From: Macrothele yani
Lineage: Eukaryota; Arthropoda; Arachnida; Araneae; Macrothelidae
Assembly (NCBI GenBank): GCA_039090855.1
Contig: CM077005.1
Span: 73,652,607-73,716,606 of the forward strand
Length of the DNA: 64,000 nucleotides
Reading direction: 5' to 3'
Below the pieces are notes generated by a model. The model was not told the DNA's origin. It saw only the letters and a list, made by a program, of their open reading frames with translations, and searched no databases. Both the position numbers and the translations under genes were made by a program. Each line of letters begins with the position of its first letter. Position 1 is the first letter of the stretch. This document shows, one piece after another, positions 1-11,850 of this stretch.

Positions 1-90
1 AGCTTAATTTGCGTCAGAACGGATTCAAAAGACGTGCTTATTACACCCGAAAATTCGGTGTCATCTTTCTTGTTTTACTTCTGCAGCGCC
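1..90 (+). repeat. Dispersed repeat tail, copy 1
   Basis: About 75 bases match 24014-24084 with only a few differences; the shared block includes GCGTCAGAAC and TTCGGTGTCATCTTTCTTG. At the other locus the block follows a ~456-bp higher-order tandem array, so this is probably the end of another copy of the same non-coding element whose body lies left of the window. The next ~150 bases carry a GATATCTCCGTTTGCTTC phrase resembling the monomers of that array. No coding potential is visible. Confidence 0.6.
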
Positions 91-249
91 ATCCCCCCTA
101 GCTGCACAATTTTGAGCAAAATTTTATTTTTCACTAAATCGTTTTTCCATGCTCTTTCTAAGCTACCTACCAAATTTCGTCGCGATATCTCCGTTTGCTT
201 CTTTTGTAGACACTCAAAAATAGGGATACTTATTTTTGACCACCAGGTA

Positions 250-2276
250 TACATATCGATACAGGTGCGTATTCTTTTGTGTTAACTGTATGACTTCAGG
301 CTAATAACAAGGTCAAAATACATGGCCATTACATTAGAGAAATGAGTTCCCTCTCTTTGTGACGTCATTCTCATGTTACACGGCCTGATACGCCGGTATC
401 GTGTTTGACGTAATACACGGCAGCGTTGGAAACCAATCGAAAGCCTTGGTTTTTCAGGTGACATCACTAAAAGAGGGATCTCCCTCATCTCTATATGGCC
501 TTGCATTTTCTAGATGGTCTTGGTTACAGTGTATTGGTGCGAGATCGTGGAAAATAAATATTGACGTTACGTAAGTTTTTACTGAGTCTTTCACGGTGTC
601 CTTTTTTATTCACGTAGTTCTTTCTAAGGGTGAGATACTGTATGTTTAATGATTTAACTGACATTAATTTTATTCCTTCGTCAGCAGGTTTAGCTAAATA
701 CACTAATTAACTTCAACTAAAAGTAACTTTTAGCTAACAAACAATACAACAACATAATACACTATAAGCATTGCAACAAACACAAATAGTTCTCTACCTG
801 CTGGATGTCCCTATGACTGAGTTTATATGTACCTGAAACAGAAACCCGTAAATATTGGCGAATGTGGGTAAAAAATAGTAAATATTTTTTCAATTTGTTC
901 AGTATATTGTGCAATCGTCGAATAAAATAAATTATGCACATAAAATGAATGTCACTGTTTTAAACAAGAATTTGTACTCACGTAATCGCATAAATGTAAG
1001 GCAAAAATCCATATGAAAAGAAATCCAAAAGACATTTTAACAACACAAAAGAGAGTGAAAACAAAAGAGAAAGGAAAATTGTATGCAAAGAACCGTTTAT
1101 TGTGTTGTGAGCGTCAAACAAACATTCGGTAACGCGAACTTTATTTAAATAAAATAGTAGTAATTTCACTTGCGTTGTATGAAAAATCCTAATCCTATCA
1201 GCTTCATAAAGTCGCATACAAGCGCAGAATAAATTAATAAAAATTAGATTGCTCTTTCGCAATAGTAAATGAAATTCTGCAACTGTTAAGTATATTGTGT
1301 TGTCTAGTACTACCTTAATTGTGTTTATGCATTTTACATTATTCATGCACTAAGGGATATATCTGAAATCCTTTCTTATTCATTTATTTGTGGCATTTCA
1401 ATTATAAGAACAAAATATGATTTATGAAAAGCTACTGTTTTGAAACGTGTGAAAAGATTTCAAAGACTCAAAATTAGTTAATTTGTTCACTTATGTAAAA
1501 GTGCAAAGTCGGCTTTGAAAAAGAAACAAAAAGAAACAAAAATTTATAGATAGGTAGATTGATAGAGAGGGAGGAAGACGCACGAGCGAGCAAGGAAAAG
1601 AAGGAGAACGAAATAACAGCCTGTATTTAAATCGACTTTCTGAATTTTTAACTAGTGTATGGGATTTTCGACCGTCATTGTAGGCGTCTTATAAAAAAAT
1701 TTATGACCGCGTCTTATGAAAATGAATTACAACTGGTCTCTTATCAGGAAAAATCAGAACTGAAAGAATTAAAATTTTCCTTTAAAACTGGATTAAAACG
1801 CATATCCACAGATATCAACCATTGCAGAAATTTATACAAATGATCTTCAGATTGCACAGAACATGCCGAACGTTTTTCTATCTTCAGTACTAAAATTTTG
1901 TAAATAACTTTGCTCGACGTGGCCAACTTCACAACACCTAAAGAGAACATTCCTTTGAGGAGAACATTTGGCAAAAAACTTTTTCTTCTTTCGGCTTTTC
2001 ATTATGGCATTTCTATGCCATAAAATAATACTTATGAACAACTTTTATTTTGTTTTATCTCGTACCCTATTTTTTATAGATTAAATGTATGAAACCTTTT
2101 TACCTGTCAGTTAAATACCAGGAGGCAGGGAAAAGGGCACTGCAAGTGCAGTCAGGATTGCAATGACAAATGCACGGTATCTGGGCTCATTTCAGCACCC
2201 ATGACATGCGCACCATTCCTGAAATGTTTGGCCAAACTTTAGCGATATGCTCTATCGCAGAGTTTAATAAGTCATA
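250..2276. other. AT-rich sequence without recognised genes
   Basis: Only short open frames of low-complexity composition occur here. A purine-rich GAGCGAGCAAGG-like stretch lies near 1565-1610. I see no domain, RNA gene or inverted repeat that I can support. Confidence 0.5.
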
Positions 2277-3803
2277 CACTGGCGTGCAAAAATTAAGAAC
2301 GAGACGGTTTTTCGAATGTAACGTCGTGCAGAAGTGCTTCACATCGACTCAAATCATACCATAAGATCCCCAAGATGTAAGAATATGGGACAAGTCAGCA
2401 AAGCCGTCCAAACAAGGAATCCAAAGGATACAAAGGCACTTTATTGAAAAGGTAGCTTCGAGCACAACTGGACAGAAGACAGAAACGTCCATGTGACAGG
2501 AGGCTGCCAAGAAAAATCCAGTCTTCAGTAGGGGATATGATAACCCCTGACTGCATTGCAGGATTTACAACGTCTGTCCATGCTGAGGGCGATGTTGTCA
2601 AGAAGCTGTTGAGGCATCGCGGCCCATTCCTTTTTTAGCACCAATCGCAGTTGCGGAATCGTTGCTAGAGGCTGGTGACGTGCTGCCGAACGTCTCCCGA
2701 GAAAGCCCCACACGTGTTCGTTTGGATTTAGATCAGACGACCTTGCGGGCCAATACATGCGTTGAATATCTTCACTCTCCAACAGTTTGGTGACAGCCAC
2801 TGTACGATGAGATGTAGCGTTGTCGTTCATGAAGAGGAACGCAGGACTCACAGCACCTCTAAACAGACGCACTTGAGGCAGGAGAACCTCGATACAATAG
2901 CGGACACAAGTGACTTAATCTCCTTGGAAGATGTGGAGGTCGGTACTGGCTACCAAGCATGATACCGCCCCAAACGAGAACTCCACCACCTCCAAATTGG
3001 GTCCCTTTCGATGATGTTGGGGGTGTGATTGCGTGTTCCCTGCAATCTCCAGATGTGTATACGTCCAGAATCGCTCGTCAGACTAAATCGGCTCTCATCG
3101 ATAAAGAGAACTCGACCCCATTACTGATGTGTCCAGTTCTTGTGTTCCTGGCACCACAGAAACCGCCGTCTCCGATGAGCAGGCGTTAATGGCACACACC
3201 GTACTGGTCGTCGTGAAAATAGACCACCTTTGGGCAACCTTCTGGCCACCGTTAAACGCGATAACGGACGTCTAGTTGTCTGTTGCCCGTGCCTTGCGAT
3301 TTCTCCCGCTGTCTGCCGTCTGTCGTCCACCGCCGTGGTTGCTCCTGGACGACCACTGCTAAACTCTCTCACAGCTGTTCCTGTCGTTTGAAATGCTCTC
3401 CAAGCTCGTGAAACGATGCTGTGAGCGATCCCGAAATCCTCGGCCACACTAGTCACACTTCGACTTTCTTCCAACTTCCCAATGACGCGACCTCGGGTAA
3501 AATCCTCCAGATGTCGTCTACTGGATTGCCTGTTGGCTATATAACACGGTAGCAGCAACTCGACGTCGTTCAAACCGATGTACACCGTGCAATACCTTTC
3601 ACCGAATTGCTGAGCGTACGCCGCCCGTGTGCTTTATACCTCTCCGACACTACCCTTCCCCCTACGTCATGCTGCATATATGCGCATGCCCTACCGTACC
3701 TGACCCAAGTCTATCTTCTGAGTGGCCTTTCGGTCCGTTCTGCCTGCTCGTTCCGCTGTTATGCTAATTTCTCCTCTTAGTCCTTAATTTTTGTACACCA
3801 GTG
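2277..3803 (-). mobile_element. Tc1-like element, family A copy 1
   Basis: The ends form imperfect inverted repeats beginning CACTGGYGTRCAAAAATTAA, each flanked by TA (2275-2276 and 3804-3805), as expected for Tc1/mariner TA insertion. The 1527-bp body carries a broken transposase on the minus strand. A second copy lies at 62016-63554, also on the minus strand. Confidence 0.85.
2525..3585 (-). pseudogene. Tc1-like transposase, family A (broken)
   Basis: Tc1 transposases cut and paste the element using paired helix-turn-helix domains and a DDE catalytic domain. The first part (3585-3121) reads LEDFTRGRVIGKLEES and a second helix-turn-helix region. The last part (2872-2525) has LFMNDNATSH with the second catalytic Asp and SSDLNPNEHVWG with the catalytic Glu 34 residues later (DD34E). 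The block between them, which should carry the first Asp, is frame-disrupted. The expected start methionine of MSSRRHL is also changed. The protein ends IPY-stop at 2525. Relics of this kind cannot make an active enzyme. Confidence 0.8.
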
Positions 3804-3805
3804 TA

Positions 3806-4211
3806 TAAACATAGGCAGGAATCTGTTTCCTACCGAGATATGCAGGGTGCATAGAAAGTCACGCCCTATTCAATTCTCAGAAACGAAGGGTGGCTCATAA
3901 TAATATGAAACCAAAGGAAATGGTTTAAATTCGAGAGGGACGATTCTATCAGCTGCGCTGCAGTGCCCTTAGTGACGAATTCGTGAACTTAGCTCCCCGA
4001 ACTCCGAAAATATGGTAGACTGAGCAAAAATGTGAATTACGAAGTTAGAGAGCATCATTTGATTGCAACTAATCAATCTGGTGGGGAATGAACTGACGAA
4101 TGTTTTTTTAATTCGCTTTAATAGTGATGAAGCATACTAGAGCCTAATTGTTCTATACTGTTAACGACACAAGAGGGATTGCTTTGCATGTGGATCCTCT
4201 ATTTGCCTTCA
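3806..4211. other. Intergenic stretch between two Tc1 elements
   Basis: About 400 bases with no recognised coding, RNA or repeat feature. Confidence 0.4.
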
Positions 4212-5320
4212 TACACTGGTCACAAAAAGGTAAAGGTGTCGCCGTTTCGGAGGGAAAACGTGGTGATATCCAAATTTCGCAATACTGGAGATCGGTTATC
4301 AGCGTGGGTAGTTGCGTCATATGTGCATTAGCATAACAAAAACACAGCGTGTGTAGTACGATCTCCGAAAAAACCACGCTGAGATAAGTGGAAAATGGGT
4401 CGTTTCAATGCTTGGTCTAGAAGTTTGCCTTCAGTGTGCAATTAACCTGAAGTGAGGTCCAGACAACGTTTAAAAATTGACAGCAGAAGTAGGGCTATTA
4501 TTGGCATGTTACAGCCAGGTGTACGACACATCGATATGGCTGCTGCTTTTGGAGTTTCGCAAAATGTAGTAAGTCTGTTACTCACAAGATTTCTACCACA
4601 TGGAAATGTTGCAGATTGACAGATGAGTGGTCGCCCGAGGATAACCATCAGGAGGCAAGATCGCTACCTATGAGTAAGTGCACAGAGAATCCCTATTATC
4701 ACCAGTAGCCGACGCCTGGAATCACATCAAGCTTCTTCTGGTGTCACAGTATGTATTGAAACTCCACGAAACCGTCTTTATGAGTAAGGACTCAGAGCAA
4801 GGAAGTCGCTGATATGTATATCACTGACATCAGCTCACAGCCGTGAAATATATACCTGAGTCCAACAGTACATGTCATGGAATACAGAGTGGCACCATGT
4901 ACTTCTCATAGACGAATCTTGTTTCGCTCTCTATCCTGATAATCGACTAGGACACGTACGGAGGAGATCCGGCACACGAATTCAACCGCACTACGTGCAG
5001 CCCGTCCACACTTACCATTGCCAGCCAATTCTGGTCTGGGCAGGACTGTGTTTTAATGGCCGTACTTTCTTGAATTTGTCAAGGCAGCATGAATGATTTA
5101 TTGCACCAAACCAGATAATTGTTCCCATTGTGAGAATGTTACACGTGTTGGATGTGCATTTCGTTTTCTCGATGACAATGTAATCAGCCGCCTTGATTTT
5201 TGTTTTATTTGAGGTTTAAATGATTTATTGTACCTGGTGGTACATTGACATGACAAACAGGCAGACATTAACAGGATATAAATACATATATTACACAGCA
5301 ACAAGTACAAATCATACATG

Positions 5321-5535
5321 TTTTTTTATTGGAGGTTTAACGACCACCGTGAGCAACTTAATGGGCTATAAGCAGTCGCCGTCCCTGATTTTGGGTCACT
5401 GGTTCAAGGGAAGGGAGAGAGCCAATGCCGTAAGACAAACACATCATCCATGCCTCACCGGGATTCGAACCCGGACCCAGTTCGGACGAATGATCAGAGG
5501 CCATCGCTTAGACCACTGCGCCACCGGGAGGCTCA
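5321..5535 (-). mobile_element. SINE-1 copy (tRNA-derived), minus strand
   Basis: Read on the minus strand, the tRNA-like head has GGTGGCGCAGTGGTCTAAGC (A-box type) and GGGTTCGAATCCCGGTGAGG (B-box type). A conserved body follows with CTCTCCCTTCCC, a conserved CACGGTGGTCGTTAAACCTC end and an A-tail (T-run at 5321). Flanks carry imperfect direct repeats around CATACAT. Pol III transcription from the internal boxes is expected from SINE biology. This copy sits inside the Tc1 relic of 4214-6152. Confidence 0.85.
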
Positions 5536-5689
5536 TCCATACATATTTGACAGCATGCTTGGTGATCAATTTACACAGATATAGACAGTGTTGATCAAGT
5601 AACTCATTGTGAACATATCAAACATGGTTTTACAGTATGCTAAATGACCAATGTACACAGATGACCAGTGTTGGACAAGTAACACATTG

Positions 5690-5793
5690 AGAGCCTCTGC
5701 TGAAAGACGAACGCAAACATCCACGCCTCACCGGGATTCGAACCCGGACCCATCTTGGACAAATGGTCAAAAGTCATCGCTCAGACCACTGCG
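5690..5793 (-). repeat. SINE-1 fragment
   Basis: Only the head and part of the body of the SINE-1 family remain: GCCTCACCGGGATTCGAACC and the reverse of the A-box region. It is preceded by two diverged ~95-base direct repeats (about 5560-5600 and 5655-5690, sharing CAGTGTTG..CAAGTAAC). Confidence 0.7.
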
Positions 5794-6152
5794 GTGGATC
5801 AGAGCGTGTTTCAGGAGCTGGAAAATCATTGGATGGAATTATTACAGCTGTCTCCGAGGTATCCTGACCTCAATCCTGTTTAGAACATTTGTGGCTTTGT
5901 ACAGCGACGTCACGATGACCATGCTCCATACACCAGTACACTGTCTGGCAGACCTCCGTAGCGTGTGGCCTGTAATATGTGACGAGCTGCCTCAGTCCCT
6001 CCTCAATAATATCATTGCAAGTATGCCTGGTAGGTGGCAAGATGTTCTTTCACACAGGGGACGTGTTACCGGGTGCTGAAATCAAGAGGTACAGACATTC
6101 TCCGAATTTGGTAAAAGGTAAAAATGCGACTTACATTACAAAAGGTGCCTTA

Positions 6153-7363
6153 CACTGAAGTGCCAGAAAAACTGGTACACCAGTCTAATACTTGTCAAGT
6201 CACCCACGGGAGCGCACGACGGCATAAATACGACGGGACATGGACTCCACTAGCTTCTGGAAATATGCTGTAGGCAATGCACACCATACTTCCTGCAGAG
6301 CGTTCCACAATTCGGGTACATTCCGAGGTCTAGGATTCCTGTGCTCGATAGCGCGTTGCATTTCATCCCAAATGTATTCTATCACGTTCAAATCTGAGAA
6401 CTTTGGTGGGAATAGCAACACCCCAAACTCAGATGGATGCTCCTCTAACCATAATGTGGCGTCCCGACACTTGTGTGGAGGTCCATTGTCCTGTTGCAAC
6501 AGGCCCAACTCATCAGCATGAATGCAGGACTTGAACGGGTGTACCTCGTCAGAGGGTATGCGTACAGAGCTTTGGCGGGTCACAGACGTTTGTAGACGCA
6601 CCAGGGGTCGCAATGAAGTCCAGCTAAATGCACCCCATACCATTACAGACCCCCCCCCGTCCCCAGCCGCTACAGTTCCCTGTTGACAGGCGGATTCCAT
6701 GTCTTCATGGGCTTTACGCCACCCACGAATCCTACCATCTGCCCGATACAGTTGGAAACGCGACTCGTCAGTCCAGGCTACTTGTTTCCAGTCATCAAGT
6801 GTCCAGTGGTGGTGTTGCCGTACCCAAACGAGGAGCATAGCTTTGTGTCGTGCACCCATCAAGGCGACTCGAGCTTGGCGTCGGCTCCTAAAGCCCATAT
6901 CGTGCAGTCCGGACGCTGATGCTTGTTGAGGCTCCAGCATTGAATTCCAATGATACCGCGAGAGTGCTGCACGCCTTTCGCGTGAAACGATTCTTGACAG
7001 CCGACGATGGTCACGTTCACCCAATGTCTTTTTACGGCCACACTGGTATCGTAGGTTGGAGGTTTTGCCAGAATTCTTGTAGTCGTGGTACACCCTGGCA
7101 ATGGTCGTCCGTGAAAATCCGAACTTTGTTTCTACCTCCGAAATACTATGGCCCATCTCACGAGCGCCAACAGTGACACCGCGTTGAAAATCGCTTAAAT
7201 CGTTATTACTTGTCATTCTCATGCCGAAAACAGCTCTGAAAGCTGGCAAGGATGTCTATTGCTTTATATACGCACTGGCGGACGCAACCAAGTACGCGCA
7301 TAGGTGACGTTGCTATGTATTTTGCATAAGCTCGTCTGCACCAGTTTTTCTGGCACTTCAGGG
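6153..7363 (-). mobile_element. Tc1/mariner element, DD36E type, family B
   Basis: Inverted repeats of about 24 bases (CACTGAAGTGCCAGAAAAAC) bound the element, with one mismatch pair at the very right end, and TA lies on both sides. At 1211 bp it is compact, with the transposase filling most of it. It abuts the preceding Tc1 relic. Confidence 0.9.
6200..7249 (-). CDS. Tc1/mariner transposase, DD36E spacing, open frame
   Basis: This 349-codon frame covers a whole transposase. Residues ~20-70 form a helix-turn-helix (DFQRGVTVGAREMGHSISEV), a second DNA-binding region follows, then WTDESRFQLY (first Asp), a glycine-rich VMVWGAFSW strand, LLQQDNGPPH (second Asp) and NVIEYIWDE (Glu). I count 36 residues between the second Asp and the Glu, two more than classical Tc1. 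Length fits the family. The FSDLNV block is changed from the usual SPDLNP, and a region around residue 225-245 looks unusual, so activity is uncertain. It acts in the nucleus on the element's own inverted repeats; the open frame does not prove expression. Confidence 0.8.
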   Translation of the reverse strand: MPAFRAVFGMRMTSNNDLSDFQRGVTVGAREMGHSISEVETKFGFSRTTIARVYHDYKNSGKTSNLRYQCGRKKTLGERDHRRLSRIVSRERRAALSRYHWNSMLEPQQASASGLHDMGFRSRRQARVALMGARHKAMLLVWVRQHHHWTLDDWKQVAWTDESRFQLYRADGRIRGWRKAHEDMESACQQGTVAAGDGGGSVMVWGAFSWTSLRPLVRLQTSVTRQSSVRIPSDEVHPFKSCIHADELGLLQQDNGPPHKCRDATLWLEEHPSEFGVLLFPPKFSDLNVIEYIWDEMQRAIEHRNPRPRNVPELWNALQEVWCALPTAYFQKLVESMSRRIYAVVRSRG

Positions 7364-7652
7364 TATTTAAATAAGAATTCGTCAACTTTATAACGTAATG
7401 TCTTTTTCATGAGCAAGATTGTCTAAAGACGTTAAATAAGAATACAATGCAATAATTTATGTCCAGAAGAAACATAAACATAAGTCAACTTACTATAACG
7501 TTTTATTGGTAGAGCACTACTTTAGTAGATCCAATATATAACACCGCAGGTAAACTTCACATTTATCTTAGCTATCGAACGTCTACACACATACACACAT
7601 CCCCATGAGCAACTGTTGTATCGTCTTTTGATACATCGTTCTCATCACATTC

Positions 7653-7822
7653 ATGCGTTACTTTCTCTCTGACCTCAAATTTGTTGCCAATTTCATTGTT
7701 GTGAGAGAGAAGATATCACGTTAAGTTTGGAAGTATGAAGGAGAACAGACTCAAATTTACAGGAACTAAAAATGAAAGTTATTTTAGAATATACGTCACA
7801 ACTTACATTAGAAAGAAATGCT
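7653..7822 (+). repeat. Dispersed repeat P, copy 1
   Basis: A block with GTTGCCAA, GAGAGAGAAGATATCA, GTTAAGTTTGGAA, GGAACTAAAAATGAAAGTT and AGAATATACGTCACAA recurs at about 36135-36275 (same strand) and, more diverged, at about 43975-44150 (opposite strand). No coding or tRNA-like part is visible. Confidence 0.65.
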
Positions 7823-10392
7823 TTAATTTTTTTTCTATTTCACATCAACTTTAATTTTGTTCTGCTGGATTTTAAAAACTTCCATTTTTCGCCACCTGCC
7901 ACCAAAAAAAAAAAAAAAAAAAAAAAAAATCTATATACGCCTCTAGTTAAGAAGCTCCAGTGTTACAAGAGCCACTGATAGTACGAAAAGTAAGGTCTAA
8001 GAGATTACGTTAACATTAAAAATAGTATGCGTGGTTTTACTAGAACCGCCTCAATGTGCAGTATTTTCGAATGGCACTTGTAAATCATGCATAGAACTAA
8101 AAAGAATGCATTTAATCACTTATTCGTAGATTACTTAAGCAACAGCACAAAACTTTCCTTGATCCTAGACAAAAATAAATAGCGCAGCCTAAATATTTTA
8201 TCATGAACAGTGTTTGCACCAAACCTAATACCAACAGCTTTTAACGAGGAGATTTGATATACTGTCTCTAAATGTGCGTTGATTGCAGCTCGAATACTGC
8301 GCTGACTTAATGTGAACAAAAATTTTGCAATGAAAGGAAAAACACATGCTAATGGGATTTTTAATTTGCAGTCATGCGGCGAACACGGTGAAAAACCGAA
8401 TGTATTTAGCGAATGCATTTTGCGAGTAATGAACACTGCATGTACATTTCATTTAATTAGTTGCGGAGATCATATAGAACACCCAGTGACTACCGTAAGC
8501 ATTTGGATCATTAGATAAAGTGATATCATTAATTTCGATGACAAACCATTTATGTATGGACTTTGCAGTAACCCCCAATTCGTAATCGAACAGCAGCTAC
8601 TGGATATTAATTTTCATGTCGCTGCAACTCAGCGAACGCCAGTTAATCATACGAATTGAAACAACACTAAGGAGTCAGCGCTGGAATCATTCTACGCGTT
8701 CCTTATTAAAAGTGAAAACTTAGGCTAATGCCAGATATTTGTTTCAATTGTTATGTCATTAGGGAACGTCACTTTAATCGCGATTTCATTTGTAAACGAT
8801 TTTCATTTGAACAATGCAGCAGAGCAGTTGTCGTGTTTGCATCGCGTTGAATGAGATGACCGCCGGATGCTGTTATTATTAAACGCGATTGAAAATAAAA
8901 GTAATTAGGATTCAATTGTTGTTTCGGACGAGACTGGAAATGTTGTTTGCCTAAGGGTCATTAATTGTAAGAACACGCCATACAAGACGAAATTAGAAAT
9001 ACTTTAGGTAACATCCAATTTAATCACTTATGCTCGCAAGAATTATTAAATGAATGTATAATACGTATTAGCACTAAATTACGATTTCCGTTGACAGTTA
9101 AGTACTGTGATACTGTGCTTGTACCTCCTATTACACATTGTCACTCTTATAAAACCAAAATATGTCGTTACAGTTTAATCATTTTGGGAGGAATCGCATT
9201 AGTTGCTTTAAAATAATTCCAGAAAATGAAGTAACAGACGACGAAATTAGAAAAAAATGGTGTACAAAACAAACTGATCAACATATGCATGAAGGCCGGT
9301 AATAAAGGGAAAGTTTTAACAAAATTATTACCTTTTGTAGGTTGTAATTCTATGCGACACTTAATGACAAAAAAAGGGGCTTTAGATATTATTGCTTCTA
9401 CAATATTTCATTACAAGCAATCATTAGCACATCTTGCGTTTTGCTTCATTTTTCTTGTTAATTAACTATAAACTCCGCCTTTTATTGGAATATCACAAAA
9501 CGAACTGCATAGATTTTAATCAGTTCTTTTTAACTTTTCGACCATCAAAGAGATCGAGATTCCATGCAAAGTTAATAAACGAAAGCTCTAAGCAATAACA
9601 TCCAGTACTAATTAATGGATCATTTTCATAATAAGTTTAAAAATAATTCTCACTGTCTACGCGTTTCCCTTAAATGTATGATATAAAGCTACGATTTGCA
9701 GAAAACAGTTGATTATGAAAGACAAGTTGTGAGTACATGCAAGAAAAATATTTCTTTTAACATGAAACCATTTAGACAATGAGTTTTTGTTTTCTTGTAT
9801 AGGTTTCGCTATTTCTCTGTTTAAGATTTTCTCACCGAATGGAACATTGCTTCTCCGAGCAGCTTGTACATTTTAGCAATGCTGACAGTGAGTCAGAAAC
9901 ACTAAGTAGACTACGTTGAATAAAAAAGTGCGGATATAGTTAAAAGAGCGAAAGAGATGAATTATAAGTGTTTGTACATTTATACGAATAGACAACGAAC
10001 GTGTTGTAAATAAGTCATCGAAATTCTATGTTGATACCAGAGATTTCTATTAAGTGTCAGCGGATAAATTACGACTTGGTGAGTAGAGTTATTAATGACT
10101 TAAAATTTCCAGTAAGTGGAAAATAAAAATTATGTTACTGTTAATGTAAGTGCTGATCCTTTCACCCTGGCCGTTTCATTCACGTAGTTGTCTCTAGTAA
10201 GAGATATATGTTCTACGAATTAAATAAGAAATTTACCACACCGGCCACTTAATAAAAAACCTTTATGCAGATATACCTAAACGTCACGTACAGTGTTGCA
10301 TTCAGAGCGTTTTTTCCGGGGGAGCAATTACAAATTTTGAGGGGCCTGAAACTTTTTGATTTTGATTATATTAATATAATTACAATTTTGTT
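7823..10392. other. Long AT-rich stretch, no recognised genes
   Basis: A 27-base A-run lies at 7903-7929. The rest is AT-rich sequence with only short, low-complexity frames. I see no domain, RNA gene or repeat pair. It may be intergenic or intronic. Confidence 0.45.
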
Positions 10393-11598
10393 AACCGAGA
10401 GAACAAGCTGGATTGAGGAGTGGCTACAACACAATAGATCATATCCACGTACTGAGAGAACTAATTGAAAGAGCGAGGGAATAGGAACTTCCATTGTGCA
10501 TGGCTTTTATCGATTATGAAAAAGCCTTTGATTCGGTGAAACCATCAGCAGTTACAATGACTCTGAAATCCTGCGGTATTGAAGATGCATACATTAATAT
10601 TATTAATACCATCTATGAAAATGCAAGTGCAAAGATTCGGCTGTTTGAAAATACAACACACATAAAATCGGAAAGGGAGTGAGACAAGGTGACACCATAT
10701 CTCCGAAGCTCTTTAATGCCATATTGGAAAATGTCTTTCAATCACTGAACTGGGAAAACAAAGGGATAAAGATTAATGGAGATTATCTAACCCACCTTCG
10801 TTTTGCTGATGACGTAGTCATTTTTGCAACCACCCTATCAGAACTGCAGAGTATGATCCAGGAACTTGCTGACAAGAGTAAAGAATTGGGATTAAAAATG
10901 AACTTTCAGAAGACAAAAGTGATGTTCAATGCTTTTAAAAGAAATGAAGATTTATCGATTGATAGTGAAAAGCTGGAGATAACAGATGCATATGTTTATC
11001 TTGGACAGCAGATATCAAGTGAGGTTCACATTGATGAAGAAATTAATCGGCGTATAAAACTTGCCTGGAGAGATTTTGGAAGAAACTATAATTTTCAAGA
11101 GCAATATGCCATTATGTCTTAAAAGAAAAGTGTTTGATCAATGCATCCTTCCAGTGCTTACATATGGTGCAGAGACGTGGACCTTAACTAAAAGAGACAT
11201 ACAAAGGCTGCAGATTACTCAAAGAGGCATGGAGAGGTGCATGCTTAGTGTAATCAGGAGAGATAAGAAGAGGAACTCGTGGATCCGAAAAATGACAAGA
11301 GTGGAAGACATCATGATCACAGTAAAATCCCTGAAATGGCAATGAGTTGGACAAACTGCCAGAAGGACAGACCATCGATGGCCAGTCGAAATTTTAGATT
11401 GGATTCGAAGGGATAGAAAAAGACCCAGAAGAAGACCACATGGGAGATGGCCGGATGAAATTCGAAAGTATGCGGGAGTAACATGGAGGAGACTGGCACA
11501 AGACAGACCGTTGTGGAAGAAACTTCGGAAGACCTTCGTCCAGCAGTGGATTGATAATGGTTGACAATGATGATGATGATGATGATGATATATACGTA
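10393..11598 (+). mobile_element. RTE-type LINE, 5'-truncated copy
   Basis: From AACCGAGAGAACAAGCTGG this copy matches the full-length element from 13559 on, at very high identity, so both are recent. It begins inside the reverse transcriptase and includes MAFIDYEKAFDSV, RQGDTISPKLF and the catalytic LRFADDVVIFA. Frame changes occur near 10680 and 11100, plus a 14-base insertion near 11372. It ends in a GATGAT-rich tail (11567-11590), typical of RTE elements, and the full-length copy starts directly after it. 5' truncation is usual for target-primed reverse transcription. Confidence 0.9.
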
Positions 11599-11850
11599 TA
11601 TGGGATGACAAATGTCAACCCCGCCTTCTCGTGATGCATCCTGTTTCCACTAAAGGGGCTCTGACGACCGCCAATAGCGGTATAACTATACCATCGGGAT
11701 TAGAGGAAATGCTATCCCACACTCACCAACCCGCTTGGCCAGCGTGGTGAGTTACGGCCAAACCCCTCCAAAATGACTCCACAACTTAAATCTTGGCCCT
11801 CAGTCTCCGGCAGCTGGAATGTACCTGGCCAAGGCAGCAGCCAGTGAAAC

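Larger units (their letters stand above)
4446..6078 (+). pseudogene. Tc1-like transposase remnant, interrupted between second D and E
   Basis: The N-terminal part (about 4446-4670) reads RAIIGMLQPGVRHIDMA and SGRPRITIRRQDRY, a helix-turn-helix followed by the GRPR linker typical of Tc1. The segment 4872-5096 has LLIDESCFALYP (first catalytic Asp) and PILVWAGLCFNGRT. FLDDNV (second Asp) lies near 5165-5185. The Glu block, RYPDLNPV, is only found after the insertion, near 5858-5880, followed by a degraded C-terminus. Several stops are present. The order of blocks shows that one transposase was split by a later insertion. Confidence 0.7.
4214..6152 (+). mobile_element. Tc1-like element, degenerate, split by SINE-containing insertion
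   Basis: The left end, CACTGGTCACAAAAAGG after TA (4212-4213), looks like a Tc1 terminus. The right terminus is not clear and may have been cut by the neighbouring element that starts at 6153. The body contains transposase fragments on both sides of roughly 600 bases (about 5190-5800) that hold two SINE copies. Confidence 0.6.

Noticed and set aside
978..1346. 122-codon open frame on the minus strand
   Set aside because: Low-complexity Leu/Phe/Ile composition as expected from AT-rich DNA, no domain, no splice context.
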